Origin: Camarhynchus parvulus
Taxonomy: Eukaryota > Chordata > Aves > Passeriformes > Thraupidae
Assembly (NCBI RefSeq): GCF_901933205.1
Contig: NC_044572.1
Location: 26,746,501 to 26,810,500, forward strand
DNA: 64,000 nucleotides
Reading direction: 5' to 3'
Part shown: positions 13,267 through 24,361 of the stretch, piece after piece
Position numbering within the stretch: the stretch's first letter is position 1
Layout: each line of letters opens with the position of its first letter
Notes under the pieces: model-generated
What the model was told of the DNA's origin: nothing
Databases searched by the model: none
Seen by the model: the letters and a program-made list of their open reading frames with translations, nothing else
Translations under genes and position numbers: made by a program

Positions 13267-13527
13267 TTAAGGAATAGGAGTAGCTCCATTAGGGGCAGCT
13301 TCTTTTAAGACGAGCGTAGTGGGTAACTGAATGTACTCCTGGTTTTCTTTCTGTACAGCGCCATCTTCAGAGTAATATTTCATCTCAGCAGCACCTTGTG
13401 ATGATGTATTACTCAGACACATCATCAGCCTGAATAGTGTTTCAAATGATTTATAGACCTGGTAAATCATTAAAGTGAGGCACACCAATGTATTATTCAA
13501 AGATGGCACCATATGGGCAAGAAGCTT
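13267..13527 (-). other. unidentified open frame, possible terminal exon or retropseudogene
   Basis: On the minus strand an open frame runs from codons just inside a stop (about 13,528) to a stop at 13,267. It encodes about 86 residues, with a Met at 13,510-13,512. The product starts hydrophobic (LLAHMVPSLNNTLVCLTLMI) and continues into a charged tail containing KYYSEDGAVQKENQEYIQLP. That looks more like a cytoplasmic tail after a membrane segment than like translated random AT-rich DNA. CpGs are retained within it. Upstream on the minus strand, TTTAAAAG could serve as a weak splice acceptor. A minus-strand AATAAA lies about 215 bases downstream of the stop (near 13,052). I do not recognise the family. 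It could be the last exon of a membrane-protein gene, a retropseudogene, or chance. Confidence 0.25.
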
Positions 13528-13654
13528 TTAAATGCATAGTCAACACAAACCCAGAACACAGCATAAAGCAAAAACAAATTCATACCATGCAGAAGGCAGC
13601 TGCCCTAAGCTTGCAAAAGAAGGTTAATACCAAGTGAGCTCCAGCAATGATACA

Positions 13655-13898
13655 GAGTTCTGCTCCTCTCCTCTCATGAATTATGACAGGACAAGCGGAA
13701 ATGGCCTCAAGCTGTGCCAGGGTAGGTCCAGGTTGGACATCAGGAGAAGTCTCTTCACTGTGAGAGTGGTTAAGCATTGGAAGCCATCATTGCTGAAAGT
13801 GTTAAAAAATGACAGGACATAGCATTTGGTCATATGGTTTTGTTGGCAATGTTGGTGTTCGGTCAAAGGTTGTACCTTAATGATTCTATGAGTCATAA
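13655..13898 (+). mobile_element. CR1 LINE, 3' end with internal deletion
   Basis: Sequence from about 13,676 (GACAGGACAAGCGGAAATGG) through CATCAGGAGAAGTCTCTTCA matches my memory of the CR1 region encoding the end of ORF2, the reverse-transcriptase protein. After GAAGCC near 13,783 the copy is shortened relative to typical elements. It then ends at 13,883-13,898 in AATGATTCTATGAGTC, the degenerate avian CR1 tail. No intact coding potential remains. Two short frames overlapping it on either strand (13,634-13,822 and 13,681-13,995) are fragments or shadows of the element. It is a typical 5'-truncated dead copy. Confidence 0.85.
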
Positions 13899-16834
13899 AT
13901 CTGAACACCACTGGATTTTTACAGGAAATACTTTGAAATAAGAGAGACACATATGAGAAGTCTCCCAAGTGGAATAATGGGCAATGAGATCCCAATACTT
14001 ATCCTTACTAAAATTTGTGTAGGAGATGTGCACTTAGTGCCAGCACATCTTAAGTACCCACCTTCAACACAAGGAAAGGGAACATGTTTGGGTTTATGCA
14101 CAGGTGTAGGTGGGTAGAAATGTGCAAGGAGCACAATAATGAGCTGTGTTCTGCTGATTTTGAATATAGTTGGAGGTCATTCTTTTCAATGGATGCAGAA
14201 CCAGCACAGTAAAAATTTTCTCACCCCTGCTTGTGGTTACAGGAGCAGGCCGAAGCCTTTCAGCACGTAGCACAATATAAGAGTTTGTGAAAAGAATTTT
14301 GTCCATAAGAATTTGACAGTAGCTGGAAAAACTAGAACTTTAGTAACACATTTTACAGCCTTTTATTTCTTGCTATTGTAAATTACTTCCTACCCTACAA
14401 TAGGCAGACAATACAGATCTAGTTCTCTTACAAAAAATGCTCTCAAGGAAAGAAAAATGAGGAAGCTTGGTATGACTAACACTGACATTGTAGTTACCCT
14501 TGAATGTAGCAGTTTCTCTACACACAGCAATGCCCTATTAGGTGTTTCATAGCTCCTCTTCACTATCTATACTCTGTGGAAATACTTATTTCTGATGGGA
14601 GCAAGCCTATTTCCTTCCAATCCTCCAACCTGACCTTGAAATTTGCTTTCAAGTAGCTTGTTGCACCTTTAACAATGGTCCAGCACTGTGTAAAGGTAGT
14701 AGAAAAGAGCAAGCCAACACTTTATGAACGTGTACCTTAAACTTCACAATGAGGGTTTGCGCAATATTTCTGCAACAAAGAAAATAATTAAAAGCAAAAA
14801 AGATCAAGTTCAAATGTTTTCAGCGCCAAAAACCCAACAGGACTAAGGTCAAAGGTTGATGGGAAAGAAACTTCTAGTCCATCAAAATATAATCACAAAA
14901 CCAACATTCCTTGAGACATCCAGTTGTAGGGTTCCACATTTTTAATAAATCAACACAGCAAGAGAAAACCAGTAGGTTTTGGGGTTTTTTTGATGTTTAG
15001 GTTTTGAGAAGAGGAGGTGCCTTTCTAGCTGTGATTGTATTTGGGAAATATGTGAATTTTCTCAGTTTAGCTTCTCTTATGTCCTCTCTCCAATGGCACC
15101 TTTTAAAATCCATTTATTAGTGACTTTGTGTACCTCCATTTAAACAAATTTGCTTGTCCAAGCATTTTGTGCCTTTTGTGTAAAGGAGGTCTAAACACTT
15201 CTTCAACCCTCCAGAATCTTTGAACATGTGCTGCACGATACATGAATATCTGTTGAGGAAATTTGGGAAAGAAACTAAAGAATCTTTAATGTATTTAATA
15301 GGTCAAATTAAGGTTGCAATATAAGGTCTTGCAGGTGGGTTTTCAGATTGAAAGAAGGAAAGAATAGAAAAAGAGCTGGATAAAATGGGTTTCAAACACA
15401 TTGTGTATCACCTGAGCAAACAGAATATAAGTTTGTTTATGTAATAAAAAATTTCATTCAAGATTTAACTGTCCTAGGTGTCCAATTTCAAGAAGCCAAA
15501 TAATTTAGCAATTGTTGACATTCATCATTTTTTTCAGGAAAGACAATTTTCCCCATGAGACCTGTTTTCAGAAGCTACTCTAATTTCTCGTGATATTTCT
15601 TATGTCACCCTCAAACTCCCAGCTAATTTAAAATTCCATCAATTTATCTTTGTGAGATAACATCCAAAGCCTTTTAAGCACCCCTTAGTACGACTAATGT
15701 ACAGATATCAAATATTTTACTGAAGGAAAATGTGGCTCATATTTAATTATATAGAGCTAATTATTGTAAGGGGAAAAAAAAAGCTTTCTGTTGAACCTTT
15801 TTCTCATTACATATAGGCCATATGGAAACACAGAAATCATATAGGAAATAATTGAACTGTATCTATTTTATGTCCTGAACATGAAAAACTCTATGAAGAG
15901 TCCTATTTTGGTGTAGAAAGAAATGTGAAATAAAGACATAACCTGATATCAATCTGTAATTTTCCTACTTTGTTTGAGTTTGGATCAAAATAATTTGATT
16001 CTTCTAGTCACAGCACAGCAGGAATAACCTGATTTTCCTAAAATCTAACAGTTTTATTTACTTTGCAATAGCAGCACCTTCCAGGACCTTACATTGATGT
16101 TGTCTCATTATATAACTAACAATGCCTTAAAATGTATTGGTCCCTGACAAATAAAAGTTTTTTTCTGGAGTTGCTCCTATTCTGAATTATAAAACCTGGC
16201 TTCTTAAAAACACTAAGACTCTTTAAAAAATCTATAGACATATATAGATATGTGTTTACATATAATTAGAACTTTAATCTCAACATCTATCCTGTTCATA
16301 TATCTTTGACAGACCTAATGGAAATAAAAGTATTGTATTTCTACATCAGAAGATTCCCTGTCTTCTGCAGATACTCAGAGATAAAGAAAGTGACCTCATA
16401 TTACTTATATCAACTTTTAAAGGGGATTCTGAAAATATCACTATATTTTTACTTGGTTTATTTAGTTTAATTTCTTGATAGAAATAATAGACTATACTGG
16501 TGCACAGGAATTCTGATCTACTGAAGGTTAAGAGGCATGAATGTAGGAACCAAAAAATGAGAAAAAGTAGTTGGCACAAATTTGAAAGAAAAGAAAGGAG
16601 TTAAAATTGTGAAGTACAAGGAATAAAAGGAATTGCATTTGTTAAATGACAAAAGTGTCATGAAAAGAATGACTTTATGTCTAATAGTTGGAGGAAAACT
16701 GCAGGAAGAACTTATATTTTTTCTGTACCAGGAGAAGAGATATGTCTGATTCTTTCCTGCTTAACAGTTCTCTGAAATGGAAAGAGATAATTCATTAATA
16801 GAAACATCAGAGACTGAGAATCTTAGCCTAGAAT
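13899..16834. other. AT-rich non-coding DNA, nothing recognised
   Basis: No gene, RNA gene or recognisable repeat. Open frames are under about 80 codons with random-looking products. The end of the stretch grades into the small tandem repeat at 16,835. Confidence 0.55.
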
Positions 16835-16867
16835 AAATTGCTCATAAATTGCTCATAAATTGCTCAT
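16835..16867 (+). repeat. tandem repeat, three exact 11-base units
   Basis: The unit AAATTGCTCAT occurs three times in succession without a mismatch (16,835-16,845, 16,846-16,856 and 16,857-16,867). The perfect identity suggests recent slippage. No gene is involved. Confidence 0.9.
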
Positions 16868-16950
16868 TGCTTCAGATTTCTCATACTGTCAAGAAACTTG
16901 AGCTGCGATGTTTAGAAGGCTGTCAAGGCATTTAACAATATTCTTATTTC

Positions 16951-17135
16951 ATGGAATATCTCAAGCTGAAAGGGACCCATAAGGATCATCAAATCCAACT
17001 TTCATCTCCTTGCATGAACACCTAAACACTCTTTGTTAAGTCTTTCCCTTGAGACTTTTTGCCACCTTGGTCACCATCCAACCTCTTGTCCTCTCATTTG
17101 CATGTATAACCCATATTACCATATCTGAGTTGGAG
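16951..17135 (-). mobile_element. CR1 LINE 3' end, reverse orientation
   Basis: The plus strand reads GGAATATCTCAAGCTGAAAG, then GGACCCATAAGGATCATCAA and ATCCAACTTTC. This is the reverse complement of the avian CR1 3' untranslated end (tail, 'guideline' segment GGACCC..GATCATC). Similarity decays after about 17,100 (CCACCTTGGTCACCATCCAACCTC). The copy is a short, diverged, 5'-truncated fragment with no coding capacity. Confidence 0.8.
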
Positions 17136-17594
17136 AATCCACAACTTTCTGTTGGTAAATTTCTAAACACTAGTGACATACAACTCATACCATAGGAACA
17201 GTACAAATACTGGGTCTGTTGTTAAAGAGAATAAGAATGGTACTCAAGAATTTTAGATTAAACAGTGTAAAAGTAACTCTTTCAAAATAAATGGCACTGA
17301 CTCTCTCATGGCACAAATTGCTATGAAAGTAAAAGCAACAGAAGGAAAGAGTAATAGCCAACACAGAATCTTCTGGAGGAAGTTATATTGACTAAATTGG
17401 ACTAATTTTTATTCCCAGTAAGAATTATGAAGCAGTTATATTTCTTAATTAGACTAAGAGCTGGTTTACTTAAAGACACTATTTTTATGGCATTCTTATA
17501 GCTAAGTGGAGAAGACAGCCTAGATGAAACTTTTCTTAGATGGGAAAGAAACATGTTAGGAAACAATATTCACAGACTAAAAGATACAGTCACT
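17136..17594. other. AT-rich spacer between two CR1 copies
   Basis: I see no gene or repeat here. Some of the sequence after about 17,500 could be a further decayed part of the old CR1 copy that follows, but I could not align it. Confidence 0.5.
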
Positions 17595-18660
17595 CAGTAG
17601 GTTTCTGCAAGGATATGTCATGCTTGATGTTATTCAATGGTTACATCAGTAGTGTGCGCAGGTTTCCTCATTATTTTCACTGTGAGAAGAGCATTAAGCT
17701 CAGAGGAACAAATATCTAGTTTGAGTACAGAACTGGATTTAGAATTTTACAAAAATAAGATGAACCTGAACAAAACAAGTAAGAAATTCTGTTAGCAAAA
17801 TATAACCTGGTTAATCATCCTGACTGCAGGATGCAGGGATTATAAGAAATCACCAGGCAGACCATGAGTCAAACCATGACACAGTTCTGTGAAAGGGTAG
17901 GCATTGTACTGTGATGCGTAAAGCTTTTCTAACTCTTTAAAAGCACAGTTTTCATATTTGAGTTTAGAAGTCCAGAGTCCCAATCCCCTATACTGAAGAC
18001 AAGAACTGATGGTATTTGCCAGCATACAAAATAATTTATGACAAACAATATCACACTTACTCCAAATTTACAGCTGATTTGAAGATAAACAATCTCATGA
18101 GTACTATCTATCAAGCACAAGCTGCAGCCATGGTCCTCTGAACTCTTCCAACAGCCTGTTCTGTAAGAGATAGAAAGCAATTTTAAATGTAAGGGCTCAG
18201 CTGGAGAACTTGCATTCAAAATTTGTCAGTGAGTCTCATAATAACTTGAAAAGAAACAAAAGAATTAGTGGAGGAAGAGAAATATTCATATTGTCAGAAA
18301 TAATCATGTAAAAGGAAAAAGTTAAGGGCTTGGAGTTTATTCAAGAGAGAACAACACTGAAAGGGGATGAGCCTTAAAATAAGTGATTTTTGCAAAGACA
18401 TTGTCTACTATGCATAGAACAAGACTTAATGGGCTTAAATGTTATCAAGGGAGATTTAAGTTATACATTTAAAAAAAATCCTAATGGGGAGAACAGATAA
18501 GCAGTAAAATAGGTTGCCTAGGGAGATTTTAGAATCTCTGTCATTACCCAAATAATTATTGGGAATAATTTAAATATGGTTGATCCTACCCTGCGGCAAG
18601 TTAACAGATGAAATGCTCTCTCCAGGTCCCACCTAATATATTCTGTGAGTCTGTGCTTGC
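17595..18660 (+). mobile_element. ancient CR1 LINE copy (reverse-transcriptase C-terminal half to 3' end)
   Basis: This is a heavily mutated element. Landmarks occur in the CR1 order. A CTGCAAGGAT..GTTATTCAA block at about 17,605-17,637 corresponds to the QGSVLGPLLFN region of the reverse transcriptase. ATGAGTCAAA..GTGATG lies at about 17,864-17,917. CTCAGCTGGAGAACT lies near 18,196. AGAACAAGACTTAATGGGCT and TTAAATG..AAGGGAGATTTA lie at about 18,416-18,461. GGTTGCCTAGGGAGATTTTA is at 18,512-18,531. CTCCAGGTCCCAC..TATTCTGTGAG at 18,621-18,651 is the decayed 3' end. The wording is closest to old CR1 types shared with turtles and crocodilians. Many stops and indels make it non-coding. The 5' part (before about 18,190) is less certain than the 3' part. 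A 96-codon minus-strand frame at 17,929-18,219 is its antisense shadow. Confidence 0.72.
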
Positions 18661-19690
18661 CTCTACACCCTACAATATGTACATTGCACATTTTATGTCT
18701 GTCATACCATCATTTTTTAAGTTCTATCCTGCTTCCAGCTTTATTTATCCTTTTTACACAGCAAGATTATAAAAAATGTTTGATCCATTAGTAACATAAA
18801 AAAATTATAAAGCAAGACAAAAAAGAAAAGGATAAAGAATAACACAGTCTGTCAAAAAGGACAAATCACAAGTACTTCCATAGATTATCTCTAAAAAACT
18901 TTGGATTCATTCCAGGAATGAATTTCATTTCGTTTCCAGGTTAAAAACGTAATAATAATATTACTTACTGTAGTTTTAAAGTGTAAAAAAAGAGGCATTT
19001 GCAATGCATAGAATTATTTTTCTTATTTACAAATTAAGTATATTAAAACCTACAGGTAAGAGCACATGGTTGGAGAACTGATTTTGTGTAGCTCTCTGTT
19101 AACCATTACTGTGCTGGGTGCATTATATTTATGCAACAGTAAGAAGACCAATTCTATGCAAACTCTCAGCCAAGGGCTGTAGTGAACTGCATTCTTCACA
19201 TTTCCTGAATTTATTGCATTTTTAATGTCATTTTTCTATTTTTTTTAATGGCATGATATTTTCTATTGCTCATGCATGAAACCAAAGTAATGATAAAAGA
19301 AATTTTTAAAATCCTACTTTAAAAACTAACATATTTTAAAAAGTATAATTTTTGTCAACATAAAAAATTCTGTATGCCTCATGTTAGTAAAGAGGATCAT
19401 GGGAACCAACATCTTGGTTTTCTGCTCACTGACAGTTCTTCCCCCCTCCTTTTTAAAAATGAAATATTTTAAAATATATTCATCAAATTTTTTTTGAACA
19501 GATGAGAAAATAACTCATGCATTCAAACTGCTTCCCTATAGATTACAGAATATACCCTGAATAATAAGAAAAACATGTCTTGTAGGACAAAATAGAAAGT
19601 AGTATGCATTAAAACTGAATATTCCCTTTGTTTTAAAATACTCTTTTCTAGAGACTTCTCTTTGAAAAGCATTTTTTTTATACTATGGCT

Positions 19691-19740
19691 TAACACATAT
19701 ATATATAACATATATATATTAACACATATATTAATAATAA
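19691..19740. repeat. TA-rich low-complexity patch
   Basis: The segment alternates TATATA and AACACATATA blocks and then TAATAATAA. It is simple sequence with no gene association. Confidence 0.75.
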
Positions 19741-22700
19741 TATTTTTGCCTATGTTTTTGGATTTTTTTGATGTAATAGAATTACATTTTGCCAAAAACT
19801 TCAGCAATATCACAATGCATAAGAAGTTGGTAGCAATTTTTGGGTTTTTTACTGACTAATGATTCTTCATTGCAAATGTTCACAACAAGAGATAAATGCT
19901 TGAGGGATGAATTTGATCAAAATTTCTTTAGGAGATGCTTTGAACCTTTACAGAAGTTTACGATGAATTCTGACAGAATTTGGTTAATGAGGAAATAGCC
20001 AAGATGGCCAAGGAAAAATGTTCCTATTTAAACATTTTCTAATGTTTTAATTTTTCAATTCAAATTTTTAGTTTTGATTTGAAGATTTTATTTTAAACTT
20101 GAAGAAGTTTTTAAATGATAGGAGGCAGAAAGACTTCTATTAGTATCCAGCAAAAAATTGATAAATAGTATATAAGGGAATATAAATAAGGTATTATTAC
20201 ACTACGTACTGTTTTCCTGAACATTAGTTTTGCTTGCTACTTCAATCATGATTTTGAGATGGACATGATAATTTTTAGGAAGAAAAGGTGAAAAGATGAA
20301 ACCCTATATTAAAACCTTAAATATTTTAGAGCCACATTATGACACCACATTTGCTTCTGGTCTTTTCCAGGTACTAATATGGGAAATTGTCTGCAGATGG
20401 GTAGATAAACAATAAGAAGCTGTCTATTGACAGCTTCACTGAAATATGAGAGAACATGCAGGTTAGAGGGAGATCTGTCCCTGAGGGCTGTTGATGGAGA
20501 CAGAATTTTTGTAAATTAGGACTATTCATTTATTATAAAAGTTTTGGTGAGTTAAATTTAAGTATTACTGGGATTACAAACATGGCCTATAATGCAAATA
20601 AGAAAGTCTTTTAAAGTTCTGTAATAATTCATGGTAAGTCTTAATATATTATTTGAAAAGATCAATTCTAAAATTAAGAATGTTCTAGTGTACTTTGACA
20701 CATTTTCTGGCAGATTATTACTTAAATTTTGCTTTTTTTCCATAAGGTCAGTAAGATCTTTAGTCTTTTTTGAAAAACTCAAAATTCTAGCCATGAGTAA
20801 CTTCTACTAGCAGAGACCTATCTAAGTTGTATTCTTTATCATGAATATCCTTGATGTTCATGAAAGCATAAATATTCATAAAATAAATAACTGAAAAGTT
20901 TCAGGGCCTGATGTAAAGGACACTGTAAATGTCCTGGGTATATTATGGTAAAGACTCATACCTCAAAGAACAAAAATAATGGGACAGTTTCATTACCCTG
21001 AAATTAACATGAAATACTTACATTGAAGAGGTAGACATTGCAGGAGAGATTGGTAGATTGAATTTTTGGGAAGCTGGGAAATACTTCCAGACCTGCACTG
21101 TGATCAGATGTCCTCCTGCATTTTTTGCATATTCTGTTCCAAGAAATTCTGCTACTCCAGCCAGTGTACAGCTAAATGGATTCCTATTCCCTTACACTGA
21201 ACATAAAAACTTTTTTCTATTCATAAGACAGTTTTATGCATAAATAAATCTGAGCTTATCTTTTCTTTAATTCCAGCTTTGTCTCAGTAACCTAGATATG
21301 ACTCTATAAATCAGTAGTATTTTTCTGCACACCTTTCTTGAAAAGATTAGTCTCCAATGACTCATTACACTTTGAAATGTAATCACCATGGTGGGGACCA
21401 TGGGGGTTCTTTGCAAAAGAAAATTATTCTCTCTGGTCCACTTTGGTAGTTCAACCATATAAGTTCCATGGTCTTAAAAGGAATGATTCTGTGGTCAAGA
21501 CAGAGACATGGTCCAAGGACTTGCCACCTTGGGCAACATTTTATTTTATTGTTTTTTCATATTAGATGTCATAATAGTTTTCCTAATATGGGGTATAGAG
21601 AGGATAGAAATACATCACTGTTACCTCCAAAACTGCTGCTTTGAGGTCCTTGGAGAAGAGGGAATAATTTGTATGTGTATTTGTATGTATGCATATTTTT
21701 TTATAATTTCTGGACCTATGTGTACATGTCTCAATATATGCAATAATATTAAACTTCAAAAAATCCATCAATATGCTCTTTCCTTGAAATAAACTTTACT
21801 CAACAGAGGAGTTTTGTTTCTCTGACAGAAAGGTTACTTTCACAGTTTACCTAACTTGGTTTCTGAAAATACATTTCCTCTTTCCTTACTGAATACTGTT
21901 TCTTTCCCTCTGATATGCTTCTTTCATTCATGCATAGATTGATTTTTTAGTAATGTGCCACAAGCAGCTCATTACCACTGAAGGGTGAGAATTTTCATTT
22001 TATAATCCCATAATATAGCACAGTATTCCCATTCCCATCTGCTCAGCTAAATTTTCTGATAAATTTATGTCTCTGCCAAGAGAAAAAGTTATTTACCTGA
22101 GTTTTTTTTAAGTAATTTTTGCCTAACAGAAGAATTCACACTGCTTTCTCTCACAATCAGTATTTCTCATGAAGTCTGTGCTGCTATTAATTACAGAAGT
22201 ACTTCTAGGTCTCTATGGAAACTTAAGCTCTGTTTAGAAAACCACGACTGTTTTATCTACCCTGCAAGAGATTCTCTCTATGGAGTTTGAACGGACTGTG
22301 CAAGACCTTTGAACTCCTTAGCCTTGGTAATGTTCAAATACCACTTTTCAGCAAAATAACCATTTGGAAAAGAACCTTTTTATGACTTAGAAAAAACCAC
22401 AATGCACAGAGAAATGTGCATTTAATCAGCTTATAGTATTTCTTCTTTCAGGATAGAGAGTGACTAGCAAGGAGAAACTTGACTACAGTGACAGTCTGTG
22501 ATTCATATAAGATACTAAACAGCACTGAGTGGTCTGGCACTTGTAGCACAAATCCTGGACTCTCAGGAGTTGTATGAAAAGTATAGCACTTCTCATAGCA
22601 GTGTGTTGTGATCACATGTCTTTCCAACTCTTATGTCTGCCATTAATGAAACTCTGGAAACAGAGAACTTGAAATATTCTGTCCTGCTCTTGGATTACCC

Positions 22701-24346
22701 ATTTTCATTTATGAGTTTATTTAGAATGGGAGCTTTTCTTTTATAGTAATCCTTTCAGTCACTATATTGACCTGCTAAACACTCCCCAAAAGCTTATTCA
22801 CTACTGCTCCAGAGGTTTAACAGAATTAGTAAGGTAAAATTGGATCTCAGAGGTAGGAATTCATGCTGCATCATCTTTTGACTGGAACATGGTAAAATTT
22901 TGTGCTTCTGATGAGAAAGAAAAAAAAATATATTGGTAGCCAATTAAACTCTAAAACTACAATATTAAAGGTTAATAACTAGTGTTTTCAAATTAGTACA
23001 AAAGATACTATACCTAAGCATTGAACTGAAAATGAGTAAAGTATTATAGATTTAGTTTGTATAAACTCTAGCACAATTCTGGGTCTGCAGATTAATGAAT
23101 GTTTAACCAAGATGAGTTAGAGTGACTCTCTTACATAAGTCAAAATGCAAGTCAGATTCCTACCGAATTAATTCATTACAATTGTGAATTAATAGTTAAT
23201 TAATTTGGTATTGAGGATCCCTTACATTGATAGTAAATCCGTAGGGAAATATCCAAGTAAACTCTTGTAAATATTTTACTCAAAATGCAAATCAAATGAA
23301 AAAGACTAAGAAGACTAAATGCATTGTCAGTTCCTTGAGAGGCAGGGCTGGATACAACAAAAGGAAGAGGAGAGTCTTTGCAATTATTTGATACATAAAA
23401 ACCAGAATAGGATAACCTTTCTTTGTGAAAAGGGAAAGAAAAGGAGCAGCTGATCCATTTTGATTACAAGATATGAAGAAGTATCAAATCAGCTGTAAGC
23501 CTTGGCTTTAGCAAAGATTAAATATAAGCAAAAGATCTGTGACCTGGCTCTCAAAGGTCAGAGTTTAACGCTGGATATCCAGCAAGATTATGCATTAAGG
23601 AGCTCAACAGCTGTGTTTGTCCAGGTTGGCTGACAGAGATGGAGATGAAGAATTCCATTTCTTTCTTCAGTAGTGCTGTCAGGACTAGAAATCAGGACTT
23701 CCCTTGAAAATGAGACTATAACAAACCATTTAGACCAACCATTTGCTTCTGTCAGTTTATGATAAGGAATTTCCTGAATGAGCAAAGTAACAAGCAGTTT
23801 TGATAGGTTCCCTCAAGAAAATACCGAACAGACTAAATTCACACTAAATGCCTAAGACAAAGGAAAGTATCTTCCCCAGAAATTAAAAACAGCAAAAAAA
23901 CCCCCATCAAATTTGCATTAATGGTGATGTGATCTTGCCCAACCTCACACAATGGAAAAGCCTGAAAACGAGTCATTAAGGCTTCTGTTCCTATCTGTGC
24001 ATCAACCTTACAAGATCATGATTAGATCTTCCTTCAGTGAAAATTGCTAATATATCAGTAGTGCCCAAACCAATTCAGGGTTCAGTGGAAATAATGGTGA
24101 TGGAAGTCTTTACACTCAAAAACTAGTGATTATTCAGAGGTTAAAAAAAAAAAAGCTACATCATGTTAAATTTACCTTTTGTCAAATGTATATATTTTGT
24201 TTAAAGAAAAATAAATGCAACATACAGTAAAACATGTCAATTATTCTCAAAATCAGAGCGTTATTTTCCATTATAGAGATATAAGAATTTTTACCAATCC
24301 AAAATTGTCTGAATTCTCATCTTGAGGAATACTTTTAAGCATTTTC

Positions 24347-24361
24347 TTTTTTTTTTTTTTT
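24347..24361. repeat. poly-T run (15 T)
   Basis: A homopolymer of 15 T is followed by CCTTAGGAGCATAGGACTTG. It could be the A-tail of a minus-strand retroposon or a splice-acceptor-like tract. Neither reading is supported by flanking evidence. Confidence 0.8.

Noticed and set aside
17929..18219. 96-codon minus-strand open frame
   Set aside because: It lies within and antisense to the ancient CR1 copy, and the product is not protein-like.
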